A DNA stretch of 64,000 nt from Prostheceraeus crozeri (GCA_907163375.1 CAJQUW010008995.1:186001-250000), one strand, 5' to 3'; shown: positions 35,697 to 47,694, counted from the first letter of the stretch. The notes: generated by a model from the sequence alone, not told the origin. Translations and numbers: made by a program.

Positions 35697-35811
35697 CCTT
35701 TTCCATGTCTATTTCAGACATTTCCAGATGGATTTCAGATATCCTCAAAGTTGAGCCTGTGGTAGATATCTGAAATCCATCTGGAAATATCTGAAAAAGA
35801 AATGGAAAAGG
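35697..35811. repeat. Near-perfect 47-bp-arm hairpin (pre-miRNA-like geometry)
   Basis: Arms 35697-35743 and 35765-35811 match at 44 of 47 positions, with a 21-base loop. The arm core is TTTCCAGATGGATTTCAGAT. The size and loop resemble a microRNA precursor or a tiny palindromic MITE. Expression cannot be judged from sequence. Confidence 0.85.
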
Positions 35812-36340
35812 TGTAGTCTATGTAAATGTACAAAGAAATCAAACCATAGAATGTGTGACATAGAGATTGTAAATGTCCATCCAATATTATGGCAATCCCA
35901 AACAACAGCTATCATTGAAAAGGTAGCGAATTCTTGCACAATAACATGCCTAAGTAACTACTAAAATATTTAATAAGTAGCAATTTCATAACACGAATTT
36001 CCAATGCTGATGGAATCATTATGGTCATGATATGATTCACATGCAGTCTCACATTTACGAAATGCTTCACTGATATTCAAACTTGATGCGTCTCTTCAAG
36101 TGCTTCAGTCATTGTTTCTGAGGTGTCAATTTTCAGACAAAAATACTTTCAAAATAGTTCTTAAACTTCACTTTCCGGTTGACAAAATCAACAATTTTTT
36201 ATCTAAAGTTTGGAAATAAGCTGAAATTTAAAGTTAAAAAAGCGTGGGTTTACTGAACGTCACAAATTTTTCAGCAACTGAAATTCTATGTCATTTCATA
36301 AGATTCGACTTATATTTGTATCATCCAGGAGACCACGATC

Positions 36341-36400
36341 TTGTTAGCCGCTAGTCCAATTGTTCTCAACCTTTATTACATCGCGGCACACTACTCTTCA
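36341..36400 (+). mobile_element. hAT-like terminal sequence
   Basis: GTTCTCAACCTTTATTACAT followed by CGCGGCACACTAC resembles the ends of hAT/Charlie-type MITEs (GGTTCTCAACC...CGGCACACT). No partner end was found. Confidence 0.3.
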
Positions 36401-36779
36401 GGGACAGTTGTGCCTGGTGCTTCTTTACTACTGCTGCAAATATGTCTCAAATTTTTTTATTTTCAGTTTTGTTTGGGAAAGAAAATCCGAGTTCACGCAG
36501 GTACGAACTTGCGAATTCCTGTGAGACTTAAATGGCTTTTTACTTACACCGTAAATCGTAAGCTACCAAATCGATGAAATGCTTGCTACCAAATGCTTTA
36601 TTTCTTTTCATTTCGTAGCGTTGTTGCTGTCTGACCAGACCTGTATGGTGCCTATACCAGATGCCTCTGTTTCTTCTGCGGTATCTTCGCATAAGTATGT
36701 TGATAAAGTATAATTAACTGAAGATCAAATATTATTGGCTACTCTTCCACAACAGAAATCCAGAAGGCGTCTATAGACG

Positions 36780-36888
36780 GTGATGCACTATCTATGACTG
36801 TTAGTATAATCATGGATATCCATTGTTTAATGCAGATAATGAAGTTAATGATTTTAACAGCGTCTAGCAGTCATAGATAGTGCATCAC
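36780..36888. repeat. Hairpin, 23-bp arms
   Basis: GTGATGCACTATCTATGACT at 36780 is inverted at 36866-36888 (AGTCATAGATAGTGCATCAC), with a loop of about 63 bases. Confidence 0.8.
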
Positions 36889-36899
36889 AGTCATTATCA

Positions 36900-38370
36900 G
36901 TTCATTGAGAATAGAAATACATAAGCAGCTGTGTGTGTGTAGTGTGAACTGTAGTGTGAGTCAACTGTTGCCAGTTAGCCAATCGCTCTCGAAGGCATCG
37001 CATCTGGCAACGAAATGAAATGAAATGTCTGCCATGCATCTATCATCTTCGCGGTTGCCGCTGCACGGTGGTTGGGAGCCGCTGTGTACGTTAGTCCATA
37101 CTATTGTCCATCTCAACCTTGCAAGACGAATATAAGACACTGGTTGATTGAATGAATGTCACTGAATGAGTCTATTTCTAATAAGAGCCATATTGACGTT
37201 CTCGGGTTCCTACCCCGACAATCGTTTATACCACGATCGCTTGCGGACACAGTCATGCATCGTCGCGAAATCAGGATTTCCAATCGTCAAATGTAGGTTA
37301 ATTATCTTTTCTAAGCGCAGATGAACTAAATTTTCAACAAAATTACAAATTCACCTAAACAATTAAAGTACTTATGGGTTATCTCCCCCCAGGTTTTCAA
37401 ATTTGTGTAAATCTGCTCAAATGAATCAATCGTCACCAAATTTCAGGTACTGTAGACGTACTTATGCACATTTTCTACCCACATACAAAAATATATGCAG
37501 ATTGGACCTGTACTTTTGACATTAGGGACGATAGCGTGAAGTGTAACGATATCAACAGCTTGATTTGACTTCATCTGTTCGACGTATTATTGTTACTCGT
37601 GTGTGCATTGTTCTCTCTCCCTCTTCGTCTCATCTACTGTTATTTGAAATCGTCCCTTGTCACACCTTTTTTAAGATATGTTAGCATGGAGAATGTGGCC
37701 TGGTCATTATCACTTCACGAGTTGTCGGGAAATGACTTTGTTGACCTTAAGTGCTTTCTATACTCAGAAGATGAGGTCAGACGAAGTCAAATCAAACTAC
37801 AGGCGTCGCTGCACTTCAAGTTATCGCCCCTAATTCAAAAAGTACTTGTCCGTTATGCATAAAGTTTTGCATGTGGATAGATAATGTATTTAAATACGTG
37901 TCCCTAACGTTTTGTGACGATTGATTCATTTTTACAGATCTTAGACAAATTTGAAACCGTGGGGGGGGAGATAACCCATATACAGATGTAAGTGCCAGAA
38001 TTTAATCGATCATTCAAAAATGTGAAACTTAAGCCTTTTGCAACCTTTGCATCCCACCACATCAATTCAGATTCTCTAAAAGTCAATCCCTTAACAGCTA
38101 AAACACGAGAAGTAGCCATGACTTTTGAGCTGATCATCTGAAAAGAGAAACACATGAGAACAAGACAAGCTCGAACTGTTTACATCTTTCCACACCATCA
38201 GCAGCATTATCACCCAATGAAACCACCTAACAAATTTCGAACTCTTGGGTGATTTATTCTGCTCTACAATGGGCTTGGTCACGACGAGGCCAAACAGGTT
38301 TACATGAGAAGAAACGAATGTAACAGGAATGAAGATCAATTAACTAGTAACGGAAGTAGGAGCAGAAACT
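36900..38370. other. No gene recognised
   Basis: AT-rich; a few 80-98-codon frames without motifs. GGGTTATCTCCCCCC at 37377 recurs inverted near 37962 (GGGGGGAGATAACCC), so 37377-37980 may be a DNA element with 15-bp inverted ends. Confidence 0.4.
37377..37978. mobile_element. Possible small DNA element with GGGTTATCTCCCCCC ends
   Basis: The left TGGGTTATCTCCCCCC (37376-37391) and right GGGGGGGAGATAACCCATA (37960-37978) sequences are inverse to one another over 16 bases (TGGGTTATCTCCCCCC). ACTTA/ATACA flanks give no clear target duplication. The interior has a 90-codon frame of no known type. Confidence 0.55.
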
Positions 38371-38379
38371 CCAATTGAC

Positions 38380-38759
38380 CCTGGGGTTTCCAACAAGGTC
38401 TGCGCTATTTTCAGAAAGACTGGCATGCAGGCATCTTGTAGATCTCCCCGAAAATTAGGCAGCTGGTTCACCAAAAAGCGTCCGGAGAAAGCCATCGAGC
38501 TCGGCGTAATATACAACATACCATACGCGGATTGTAGATGGTCATACACAGGCGAGACAAAACGCATCAGAGAGCACAAAAGAATTGTGAGCAAATTGGA
38601 TGAGAACTCTGAGATCGTCAAGCACATCATGGACATGGATTATCGCATGGACTGGGAAGTGGCTAGTGGTCGATAGAGAGCCAGGCTATTACCGGCGCAT
38701 TTATAAGGAGGCACTATGGAGCAAAACATTGGACAGCGGCAACCGGAGAAAGGTCCATG
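38380..38759 (+). pseudogene. PLE C-terminal GIY-YIG endonuclease fragment, cut by a MITE
   Basis: The plus strand reads RSPRKLGSWFTKKRPEKAIE, LGVIYNIPYADCRWSYTGET, REHKRIVSKLDENSEIVKHI and MDYRMDWE. After a frame change it reads DREPGYYRRIYKEALWS. This is the canonical PLE endonuclease (GVIY.I...C...YTGET...REHK). The MITE at 38760 interrupts it right after SGNRRK. It is a different lineage from the Naiad-type copy at 48.5-51.2 kb. Confidence 0.75.
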
Positions 38760-39194
38760 CACTTGGTGACATGCCACGCGTATTTCACGCGTGATTACGG
38801 AACACCTAAACATCCGTGGTTAAGGACATTCTGTTCTTCTACGAGCGGACACACGCCCTGTACTAAGTGTCAGAAATCACTTGATCGGAATGTTTATGAA
38901 TACGCGCGGGCGAGCGTTTATAGTTTGCGCGTCGTCTACGGTTGTCTGCGTTGCCGCTTGAACCACGGATGAACCGTTAAGCATGTTCTGTCTTCCCGAG
39001 CATGAAATTGAGGTCCTATCACATTGTTTAGCCTCTGATGCATACAGACACATGAGACGCAAAGTCTATATAACAGGACTGCCGACAGATGTTGCAGCAA
39101 TGTCCCGCATAGCCACGGATGTTTAAGGTTATGTGTAATTACGCGTAGTTTACGCGTGAATTACGCGTAATTGAGCGTGGCATGTCACTTAGTG
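38760..39194 (+). mobile_element. TAGGTGACATG MITE, copy 2, inserted in a PLE
   Basis: 435 bp from CACTTGGTGACATGCCACGC to its inverse GCGTGGCATGTCACTTAGTG. Long inverted subterminal regions share CATCCGTGG and ACGCGT motifs. It is closely related to 61441-61867 (same orientation) and 21349-21760 (opposite). Confidence 0.88.
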
Positions 39195-40070
39195 TATTGA
39201 CCACGGGTGTCTGTGGCGGATAAGTATTGAATACGGGCTTAGTTCTGGTATTGTTTTCATCCTCTTATTTTTTTGTGTCTTATCGCTTCTACTTTATCTT
39301 TGTCTCTTCAGTAGAATATTTTACTTTGCTTGTTTTGCGGCGGTGTTGCTTTTCGTCTACTGGCTTGATTTCTTTATTGTATGTTGGCTGTTGTTGTTGG
39401 TTGGCTGTTGCTGCCTGTTGATTTCTAATCACATGTCGACAGTTAATCGTCCGCCATGTATCATGGAATTCATTGCCGGACGATGTGAAGTGGATACTTC
39501 ACGAAATATATCGTGAGCTTAAAAGTGATCCATCTTTTCATCTCGGTCTTCCCAAATTAGAAAAGGTTTTGGCTACTTTTGGTATTTTCGGCTGAATAGT
39601 GTAATGGTTTTTAGTGATGAATGATTACGGAAATAATGTGCTCGTACATGTAGTGATTAAATTTGTCTTTTTAGGTAACCTGACTGATGAAGAGCAGAAA
39701 AGTCTTTGGCTACTTTGCAGACACTTGCAGATTAAGCAGACTGCAAGGTACTGTCATTAAGCGATCGCCGCACAAGCAATTGTTGGTTGGAAACTAAGAA
39801 CGGCGATGTTTTTCGACATAAGCTCATTTCGGCAACATGCATCCATTCTTTAAAATGAATGCATCCTCATGTAATATCTCACTCTATGAGATTGGACATA
39901 TTTCTATTCTTTAACTTTGTTTGAATATGTTCATGGTTTGAATACACACTCACTTTTCTTATGCGCGTACGCGAACCCATGTACCCTTTATATCGTGCAT
40001 GATAATGTGTACACTGATTAATGCAGCATACAGTTGTAAAGGTAGCAGCTTAGATTAGATTAGATCATAT
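39195..40070. other. No gene recognised
   Basis: Non-coding. A short plus-strand patch near 39440-39600 (VSWNSLPDDVKWILHEI) faintly recalls LINE C-termini (WN.LP..V) but is too short to call. Confidence 0.35.
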
Positions 40071-40076
40071 ATTACA

Positions 40077-40322
40077 CCTCAGTTGAAAAATGGGAACACA
40101 GCTGAATAGCTGCTATTTCATCCAATATGAAGAATCATCAGCAGGCCTAGTTCACGTCTCTCAACATCGATACAGTTTCGACCCTCCTGTCTTTAAAGTT
40201 GCAGTCATGCCCGGTACAGGGAATTGTGCCGATGCTGAGAGATGTAAACTAGGCCTGCTGATGATTCCTGATATTGAACGAAATGGCAGCTATTCAGGTA
40301 TGTTCCCATTTTTCAACTGAGG
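40077..40322. repeat. 246-bp palindromic (foldback) element
   Basis: Arms of about 97 bases (CCTCAGTTGAAAAATGGGAA... at 40077 and its inverse ending CAACTGAGG at 40322) match at roughly 87%. They are separated by a loop of about 50 bases. A near-full-length palindrome like this is typical of a palindromic MITE; no target duplication is evident. Confidence 0.88.
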
Positions 40323-40546
40323 ATACAACTTATTATTCAATTATTCTATTTACATTGTGTTTGCAAGGTATTTAGATAGAAAGTATTAATGAGTACATAC
40401 CCCGGCCACAAAATCAGTCTGCCGACAACAACCAAGCTAGTGAGATCAACAGAAGGATCTTCTTGAGCTGGACGACCTTTTGAACCGTTCACTGAGTAGT
40501 AAGCGTATTTTGAGAAGCAACTTACCTATCTGCCTGAAAAGTAAGG

Positions 40547-41075
40547 TTAATTCAATTTTCACCGGCATGATTTTATGATTCAATAAATTCATGTTTCATT
40601 TCTTGAATCTGAATGTGGACCTATTTACATCTTTCAAAGTTAATAGAAATCATTGTCTTTGATTATGTGATTCTGCTCTGCCACTGGCAGGATGTCTGTG
40701 ATATGATCACGTTAAAGAAAATACTCTTGAAGTTGAGCATGAAAGTAGTAGCAACCTATCGAATTATTTAAGAAACATTACCTCTCCAAGGCTGTCATGA
40801 CACGGAATCTGTAAAATAATATCATTCCCTTCTGAATTGTACCATGTTCAATCAATTCCGTTGCAATTTCTTCAAAACTGCAAACATTTGCATATTTCAC
40901 ATTTGGCAACAATTCCGACTGCATCTCCCTTGAGTTCATTTAATAAAATCGAAAGTTAATACACATTTGGGATTTAATAAATGTGGAGTTACCACTCTAC
41001 CTAGTATATCTGCTCTATGCATTGGGGATTTAATGAATGCTGAATTATCACTCTACCTAATATACTTACTCTATG
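40547..41075 (-). mobile_element. 0.83-kb repeat family, copy A (partial, inverted)
   Basis: Matches the left part of the full copy at 45863-46699 in reverse orientation: TGCCACTGGCAGG, TTCATTTAATAAAATCG, CACTCTACCTA...TACTCTATG. Its terminal 56 bp is present twice in tandem (40968-41023 and 41024-41075, each ending CTCTATG). Confidence 0.8.
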
Positions 41076-41146
41076 TATTTAATGAATGTCCGTTGAACTC
41101 TCACGCATTCATTAATTCATTTTCACTCGTTTTACATAGTTGCGAT

Positions 41147-41623
41147 GGACAATGATTTCAATTAACTTTGAAAGATCTGAATGGGTCCACATCACTATTC
41201 AGATTCAAGAAATGAAACATGAATTTAGTGAATCATGATATCATACCGGTGAAAATTGAATCAAAAACTTGAAATTTCAGCCACGAAAGCAGAAAGGTCT
41301 CGTTTTTTTCATGAAGACTTTCATTATAATGGAATTCATGAAATTCACTTGATAATTAGCTTGATTTCCGCTTTGTTAGGATGCTTATTAGCAAATATTC
41401 ATTCCTTTTGATATCCAACTTGTTTCATACTACTTATATAGGAGACTCATCTCGGTAGTATATAAATTGGCAAATTTTGACTTTTTTCAAAAATGCTCAA
41501 ATAATGTTTTGGACCACGGAAACGCAATCTCTGCAAAAAAACTGAATCTTTTGATATAAAAATTATCACTGCATACAGATACTTTCTTGAGTCGACACTC
41601 TACCTATATATCCTTACTCTATG
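41147..41623 (+). mobile_element. 0.83-kb repeat family, copy B (right half)
   Basis: GGACAATGATTTCAATTAAC to GAGTCGACACTCTACCTATA...CTCTATG is about 93% identical to 46223-46699. Together with copy A it makes an inverted pair (foldback). Confidence 0.85.
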
Positions 41624-41629
41624 CGATGG

Positions 41630-42725
41630 ACTGTAGTGGGTAAATGCAAGTTAAATTTTATCAAATTCAATAGATTTTCAATTATTTGAAAAATTAATGA
41701 TTTCATTGAAAACTCAGCAGACAACCGGTCAAGAACAAATAACGGATGTCATTCACTGTCTGTGGAAATGCCAACAGTCTATGAACAAAATGGCTGACAT
41801 GTGTTTAGGAAATTCCTGTTTGATTCACTTGAAGAACACGCAGTAGATCAGAAAGAAACAAATACATGACGCTTTTGTTTAAACAATGTTTGTAGCCAAG
41901 TTCATGCAAATGTCTAGTCCGCCAAGCTCGATTAGCAAGAAATATCATAATCATTTTGCGTTTGACTGTGTAAATATTTACCCTCACTGCTTTACCAGCT
42001 GCTGAACAGACTTGTCTCTCGCCAAATGTAACATTACTTTCAGATGATCGGGTTAGAAGATCATGAAGATGTAACTGGAAATAGAGAATCATGAAAAAGT
42101 GACCCGAATCAACTCGTCAGCGCTGCGGAGGCAGACATGAGTTTGCATATGTATCACTAACTTAAGATACAGTTTCACATGACTTACAACATGAAATCAA
42201 ATTGTACACAAATGTTGTGCAAAACTTTATAGTCAGACTGTCGTGTAACCCTCATTCTGCGTCGATATTGATGTATCATGATAAGAACTCGAATGAGCTG
42301 AAAATTTACAAGACGCCTTACTGTACATGAGATATTCGTGTAATGTAGCCTAAAATAGTGAGCCAAGTTTTGACAGATCGAATTCATAAAATTCCAAGAA
42401 ATTTCTGTGTACCACGATAATGAAGAATATCAATGATGAAGATAACAAATAGTTATACGCAACAAGCGCGAAGTATCCATCTTTATTGCATTTTTCGAGG
42501 TCAACATGTCTATGCACGAGCCCGAATGGCGGTGGCATAGTTGGTTGATTGAGAATCTATCTATGCATAGATATCTATGCACCAGCTGCGTATTAAACTT
42601 TAGGTGTGATATAGGCCTATCTGATTCACAAATTTTAGTTTGTACACAAGCGAATATGACATTTCCAAGAAATTTTAAGAACCTATTAAGATCTCCAAGA
42701 CTTGTTGTTGTTGCTCAATGAATAT
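41630..42725. other. No gene recognised
   Basis: Non-coding, several chance frames of 60-95 codons. Confidence 0.4.
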
Positions 42726-42729
42726 TAAT

Positions 42730-43150
42730 CGAGCCCCAGACTGCTGTTTCGGTTTTATGTTCGCCATTTTGAATTTTTCTCATTACTCGTAAAGTGCAGG
42801 GCCGCATGATACTCCAACAGTGACAACTGAAAAGAGCGTGTCAAACTACATAGAATTCTGCGGACTTTTTTAAATCTAGCCACAGAATACAGGTTCGGTT
42901 TCACGTCCGCCATTTTGAATTTTCGCTATTTTCTTGAAAAGGGCTAGTCGTATGATTTTCTAGCAATTATATTTGAAAAGAGCAGGTCAAAATACATAGG
43001 AAACTGCTGACAAAATGTTGGGAATTTTTTCAATCCAGTCCCAGAATGAAGTTTCTGTTTTTCTGTCCGCCATTTTGAATTTTCGTCATTTTCCCGAAGA
43101 GGACTAGTTGTGTGATTTTCGAAATTTTCATGCAAAAGTACACCAGAAAC
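42730..43150 (+). repeat. About 150-bp satellite, three diverged units
   Basis: CGCCATTTTGAATTTT recurs at 42762, 42908 and 43068 with matching flanks (GAAAAGAGC.GGTCAAA, CATAG.A..CTG). Periods are 146 and 160. The remainder of the third unit continues at 45487 after the inserted hAT element. Confidence 0.8.
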
Positions 43151-45478
43151 AAGGGCTGTGGAGCCGGAGCCGAGCCGGAGCCGAGGGTTTTGGTCGGAGC
43201 CGGAGCCGATTTATCACAAAGGCTCCGGCTCCGATAGTTTGAGCTTTGATATAAATCTAGAATTTTGAAAAGTATTATTGGCATCATAAAAAAATTAAAT
43301 CATTTGAAATCTAAAGATTTGTCTTTTAAGTATACCAATGATCTGTCCTCCACGATATCTTTCTTTGCAGTTGCCGCCTTCTTTTGTATTATATGTATTA
43401 TATTTACACACATGTGTAATATTTTTTTATTACATATGTTTCGTAAGACTAATTTCCATAGCTTTTAGTGACAACGTGTTCTCCAAAATCTATTAATTTG
43501 AAGACTTGTTATATGCATGCTAACTAGATGATTGTAGATTCCTAGAGACAAGTCGCCTGTCATTTATGTACACATTTCCAGTTCAGTCAACAAAGATAAT
43601 ATAGCTACATTTCTTGCGGAATGTCTTAAATCTAATGCGGTTACTATGTAGGTTACCATCTATCGGTATGGCTACTTGCAGAAGCTACTGGCATCTGTGA
43701 CAGTGCCAATTTCCTTAGATTGTATTGTAGGCTCTTGTGCAGTCCCCCACCTACATTTTTCAAAACAATCGATTATTCAATTTGATCAATTTTGATTGGA
43801 GGGATAACTCTTCACACTCACACGAATGACCTGACTACAAGTCCTCGCATGGCTATAGCAATAGGCGACCCAGCCACTTCTAGTAGCGCCTTATTATTCT
43901 AAAGTTATCTCATTCACAATGAATTTCCTTTGACTTCAAAATTCAAAGGGTATATCTCAATGCGGAAAAACCCGAAGGCAAATTACAATGTTGACTTGCT
44001 GACGAAGTTTGCGACTATGACATCGCAATTACCCACGTAGATTTTTACAACAGCACGGAATGCTTCACTCAAACCGGTGATGCTGAAACTGACATCCAAT
44101 GGTGCTGCATCTTTTGACCAGAGAAAAAATGGTGGGAGGACTGCACAAGAGCCGTATTGTGTAATAATATTTCCCCAAACGTCATAGACCTGTGGATATC
44201 AAGAATTTTCATTATTTATTTTTTCCGTCTGTCAACACTTTATGCTGATATCATGTTGACTTATATGTAAACAATAAAAAAGACTGAGACGCTCTCAATA
44301 AAGGCGCCTTTTGACCTCCCTTTTCTATTGTCTATGACATTAAACCGCACGCGCATTCGAAAACTAGCAAAGTAGATGGGATTTCTGCTCGGTGCTCGCA
44401 GTCAAATTTTTATTATGCATTGCACCCGGCAACATGCTGTGTGATATTCCGAGTTCAGTTTCATCAGCCTAACCATCATCAGAGGAATAGTGGTAATATG
44501 TTATACATAAATTGAATATAATAATATACATGAATCATTGATGAATTATTTAGTGCAACTTTACACCATAAAGAAAAATACGAAATTAACATAATGTAAG
44601 TTAGGCCTTAACTTATTAAGTATGCTGCATAGAATTACAAAACTCGTCCTAAATTAGATATTTTTAATTTTTTTAAGTATAATTTTCAATTGTATATTTC
44701 TAGCCTACACTGCAATGAGAATATGTAAATTACAATTTCTACAGATGATGAGTCGTGGGCTACCCACCGATCATATTATTCATGGACCAACAGACTATTG
44801 GATAAAGGCAATAACAAATAGCAATAACAACCTAAGCTAGCCTATATACACTTTAATATTCAATAAAGCAATTGATATCTTTATTGATACGGTATATTTG
44901 GCTATATAGCCGATACCCTTTCCATGTTCGAGTAGATACAGGCCCTATAAGCTATTTTGGAGGCATACGCTATCCAGTTTCATGTTCAAGCTTTGTTAAA
45001 AAGCTTATACTATTATTCGGCCCCTGTGACGGCTAATTACGTATATCATCATCACTCATGTGGTCTTATTTAATGTAGCCTCGTAGTAGACTGGTTGCAG
45101 GCTAGGCCAATTTATATTTAGCCAGTGCGGGAGATCTTTATCTAATTTAACCAATCCAGGCTATAACTTTATTTTATCTTTCAGAGATAGTCAATTCATG
45201 CAAAAATATATGACAAGTGTGTTATTTATTATTATATTAGGCTATTATCATTTTTATTATTAACTTAAGTCGTTGCTTGTTAATGAAAACTAATTTGATG
45301 ATTGTAGCAAGCCTCTAAAGGCCACACCGTTATCCAAAAAACCCGTTCAACGGATCCAGGATAACCAGCATAGATAGAACCTGAATTTGATGTCTTAGCC
45401 GGAGCCGGAGCCTTTCACATCAGTGTCGTGGAGCCGGAGCCGGAGCCGATGAGATAACGCATCGGCTCCACAGCCCTG
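43151..45478 (+). mobile_element. 2.3-kb hAT element with perfect 8-bp target duplication
   Basis: Ends AAGGGCTGTGGAGCCGGAGC and, reversed, CAGGGCTGTGGAGCCGATGC are near-perfect inverted repeats. They are followed by reiterated GCCGGAGCC subterminal motifs. CCAGAAAC flanks both sides (43143-43150 and 45479-45486), diagnostic of hAT. No transposase is recognisable; the interior carries a coding-like exon on the minus strand. Confidence 0.93.
43983..44189 (-). CDS. Candidate terminal exon carried inside the hAT element
   Basis: On the minus strand, an acceptor (TATCCACAG, ending at 44190) is followed by 68 sense codons and TAA (43983-43985), with no stop in between. The frame begins VYDVWGNIITQYGSCAVLPP and ends IYVGNCDVIVANFVSKSTL. 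The balanced residue use and lack of decay look like real coding sequence. It does not resemble the hAT dimerisation region. The product is not recognised. It could be a captured host exon or part of a host gene in whose intron the element formed. Confidence 0.4.
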   Translation of the reverse strand, partial: VYDVWGNIITQYGSCAVLPPFFLWSKDAAPLDVSFSITGLSEAFRAVVKIYVGNCDVIVANFVSKSTL

Positions 45479-45486
45479 CCAGAAAC

Positions 45487-45545
45487 AGTAGAGAATTATA
45501 ATGGGAATTTTTCAAAATGAAACCCCTTTTCCTGTCACACCTTGA
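45487..45545 (+). repeat. Remainder of the interrupted satellite unit
   Basis: AGAATTATAATGGGAATTTT and TTCAAAATGAAACCCC resume the third 150-bp satellite unit broken at 43150. Confidence 0.55.
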
Positions 45546-45862
45546 ATAGTGGTAGGCATATTGCATAGTACCGTATTCCATGAGCAACGAGACTGACCGG
45601 ACAATATCAACAACAGAGTCGGTTGAATCTTGTTTTGTGTGCAACTGTGTAGGTTGGCGCGAGCGTACAAAAAGATCTCTTCACGCAGCTGTGAGGAAGC
45701 ATGAGAAGTTGAAATGTCTTAATTACTTTTGTCTCAGTTCATCGACTAAAGCGAATCGTAGATTTCTAACTGAGTTGAACTAGTATTCTTCTACCTGTAA
45801 CCGCGCCGAACTGAAAGTTGTGAGCTGCTGCCAATGAAATTAGCATGATAGGCTAATTGCAC

Positions 45863-46699
45863 CACAGAGTAAATATTAGGTAGAGTGGTAACTCCGATTT
45901 TATTAAATTCCCAATGTGTAAACACTTTCGATTTTATTGAATGAACTCATGGGAGTTACACGAGACATTGTCAACAAATGTGGAGAGATGCAAATTTCTG
46001 CAGTTTTGAGAAAATGGAATTGAATGATCATGACAGTAATGCAGAAGGAATTATGGCATTTCACAGACTCTCAGTGTCATGACAGCCTTGGAGATTTAAT
46101 GTTTGTTAAATTGGTAATTCGATATGTTTCTATACTTACATGCTCAACATCAAGAGCATTTTTTAAAGCGTGATCATGTCACAGGCAACCTGCCAGTGGC
46201 AGAGCAGAATCACATAATCAAGGACAATGATTTCAATTAACCTTGAAAGATGTAAATGGGTCCACATCACTATTCAGATTCAAGAAGTGAAACATGAATT
46301 TAGTGAATTATGATATCATGACGGTGAAAATTGAATCAAAAACTTGAAATTTCAGCCACGAAAGCAGAAAGGTCTCGTTTTTTTCATGAAGACTTTCATT
46401 TTAATACATAGATCATGAAATTCACTTGATAATCAGCTTAATTTCCGCTTAGTTAAGATGCTTATTAGCAAGTATTCATTCTTTTTGATATCCAACTTGT
46501 TTCATACTACTTATATAGGAGACTCATCTCGGTAGTATATAAATTGGCAAATTTTGACTTTTTTCAAAAGTGCTTAAATAATGTTTTGGACCACGGGAAC
46601 GTAATCTCTACAAAAAACTGAACCTTTTGATACAAAAATTTTCACTGTATACAGATACTTTTTTGAGTCGACACTCTACCTATATATTCCTATTCTATG
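45863..46699 (+). mobile_element. 0.83-kb repeat family, copy C (complete)
   Basis: 837 bp with imperfect inverted ends (CACAGAGTAAATATTAGGTA and, reversed, CATAGAATAGGAATATATAG). They are flanked by AATTGCAC and AATTCCAC, an 8-bp target duplication with one change. Non-coding. Other copies lie at 40547, 41147, 62960 and 63794. Confidence 0.85.
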
Positions 46700-46704
46700 A
46701 ATTC

Positions 46705-47690
46705 CACGTTTACCTTACTTACTACGACAATGATACATTTCTTTTAAAAATATTAATCTACAGATCCTGCATAAATAGTCATGCTGTATATAATCACCAG
46801 GTTTGAATATTAAAAGAGCTTACTCCTAATATATATTTTCGTTAATTTACAGATATGAATAGTGCTTTCTTCAGGCCTATATAGCTAATATAGTGGAAGA
46901 AAATAATCATATATTTGACACATTAAGAAAAAAATGTAATCATTAGAACTACTGTAAAACGCAAAAAACGAATGTTTATCAAATATACACATGCAAAGCA
47001 AAGTGTGGGTTGCAATTTCAGATCCGACTGGAATCAAACCGAACTCGACCGGATTTAGCATCTAATCCAACCATGGCCATCCCGCATCAGGTAGACGATG
47101 CGTCGGTCTATTCAAGAGTCCTAGACTTGTGTCAAATATTTGTTGAAACGCATTGTAAATATTCGATGTCGGGGTTAGGTCTATTACTTCAGATTTGCAG
47201 AATTGAAGCAGCAATTCAATGCTAGCATACATACTTGACGGCTGCTACAGCATCTAAAAATGTCAATGGGTACTTCAGTGGGTTTCTGTGGGATGTATGT
47301 CGTGACATGCTTCTGCCAAGTGCACATCACAGAATTTAAGTGCATGAATCCAGTACAAAAATGGAATGTTTCAAACAAAGACTATCGATTGACTTCCAGA
47401 AAACAATGTAGTGAAAACTTTTTATTGAGAGACTGAGGTATTTGATGACATGTTTGTCCCCAAACTGCGTTTATCACAGTGGAAAACTCCTATAGTGAAG
47501 TGTCTGAACAGCATTCCACATTCCTTCCATGAGGCATATTTTCAAATTAAATTGAGCAATGAAAAAGAAATTCATTTGAAAGTCAATTTGGCCAGTCCAC
47601 GTATTGGAAGCGCCAGGAGCTCGAGACGAATTGAAGCTGGGACATTCCCATAACGACCTCTAAATGTTTCATAATTTTAATAAACTTATA
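46705..47690. other. No gene recognised
   Basis: AT-rich DNA; frames of 60-75 codons only. Confidence 0.4.
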
Positions 47691-47694
47691 TTTA

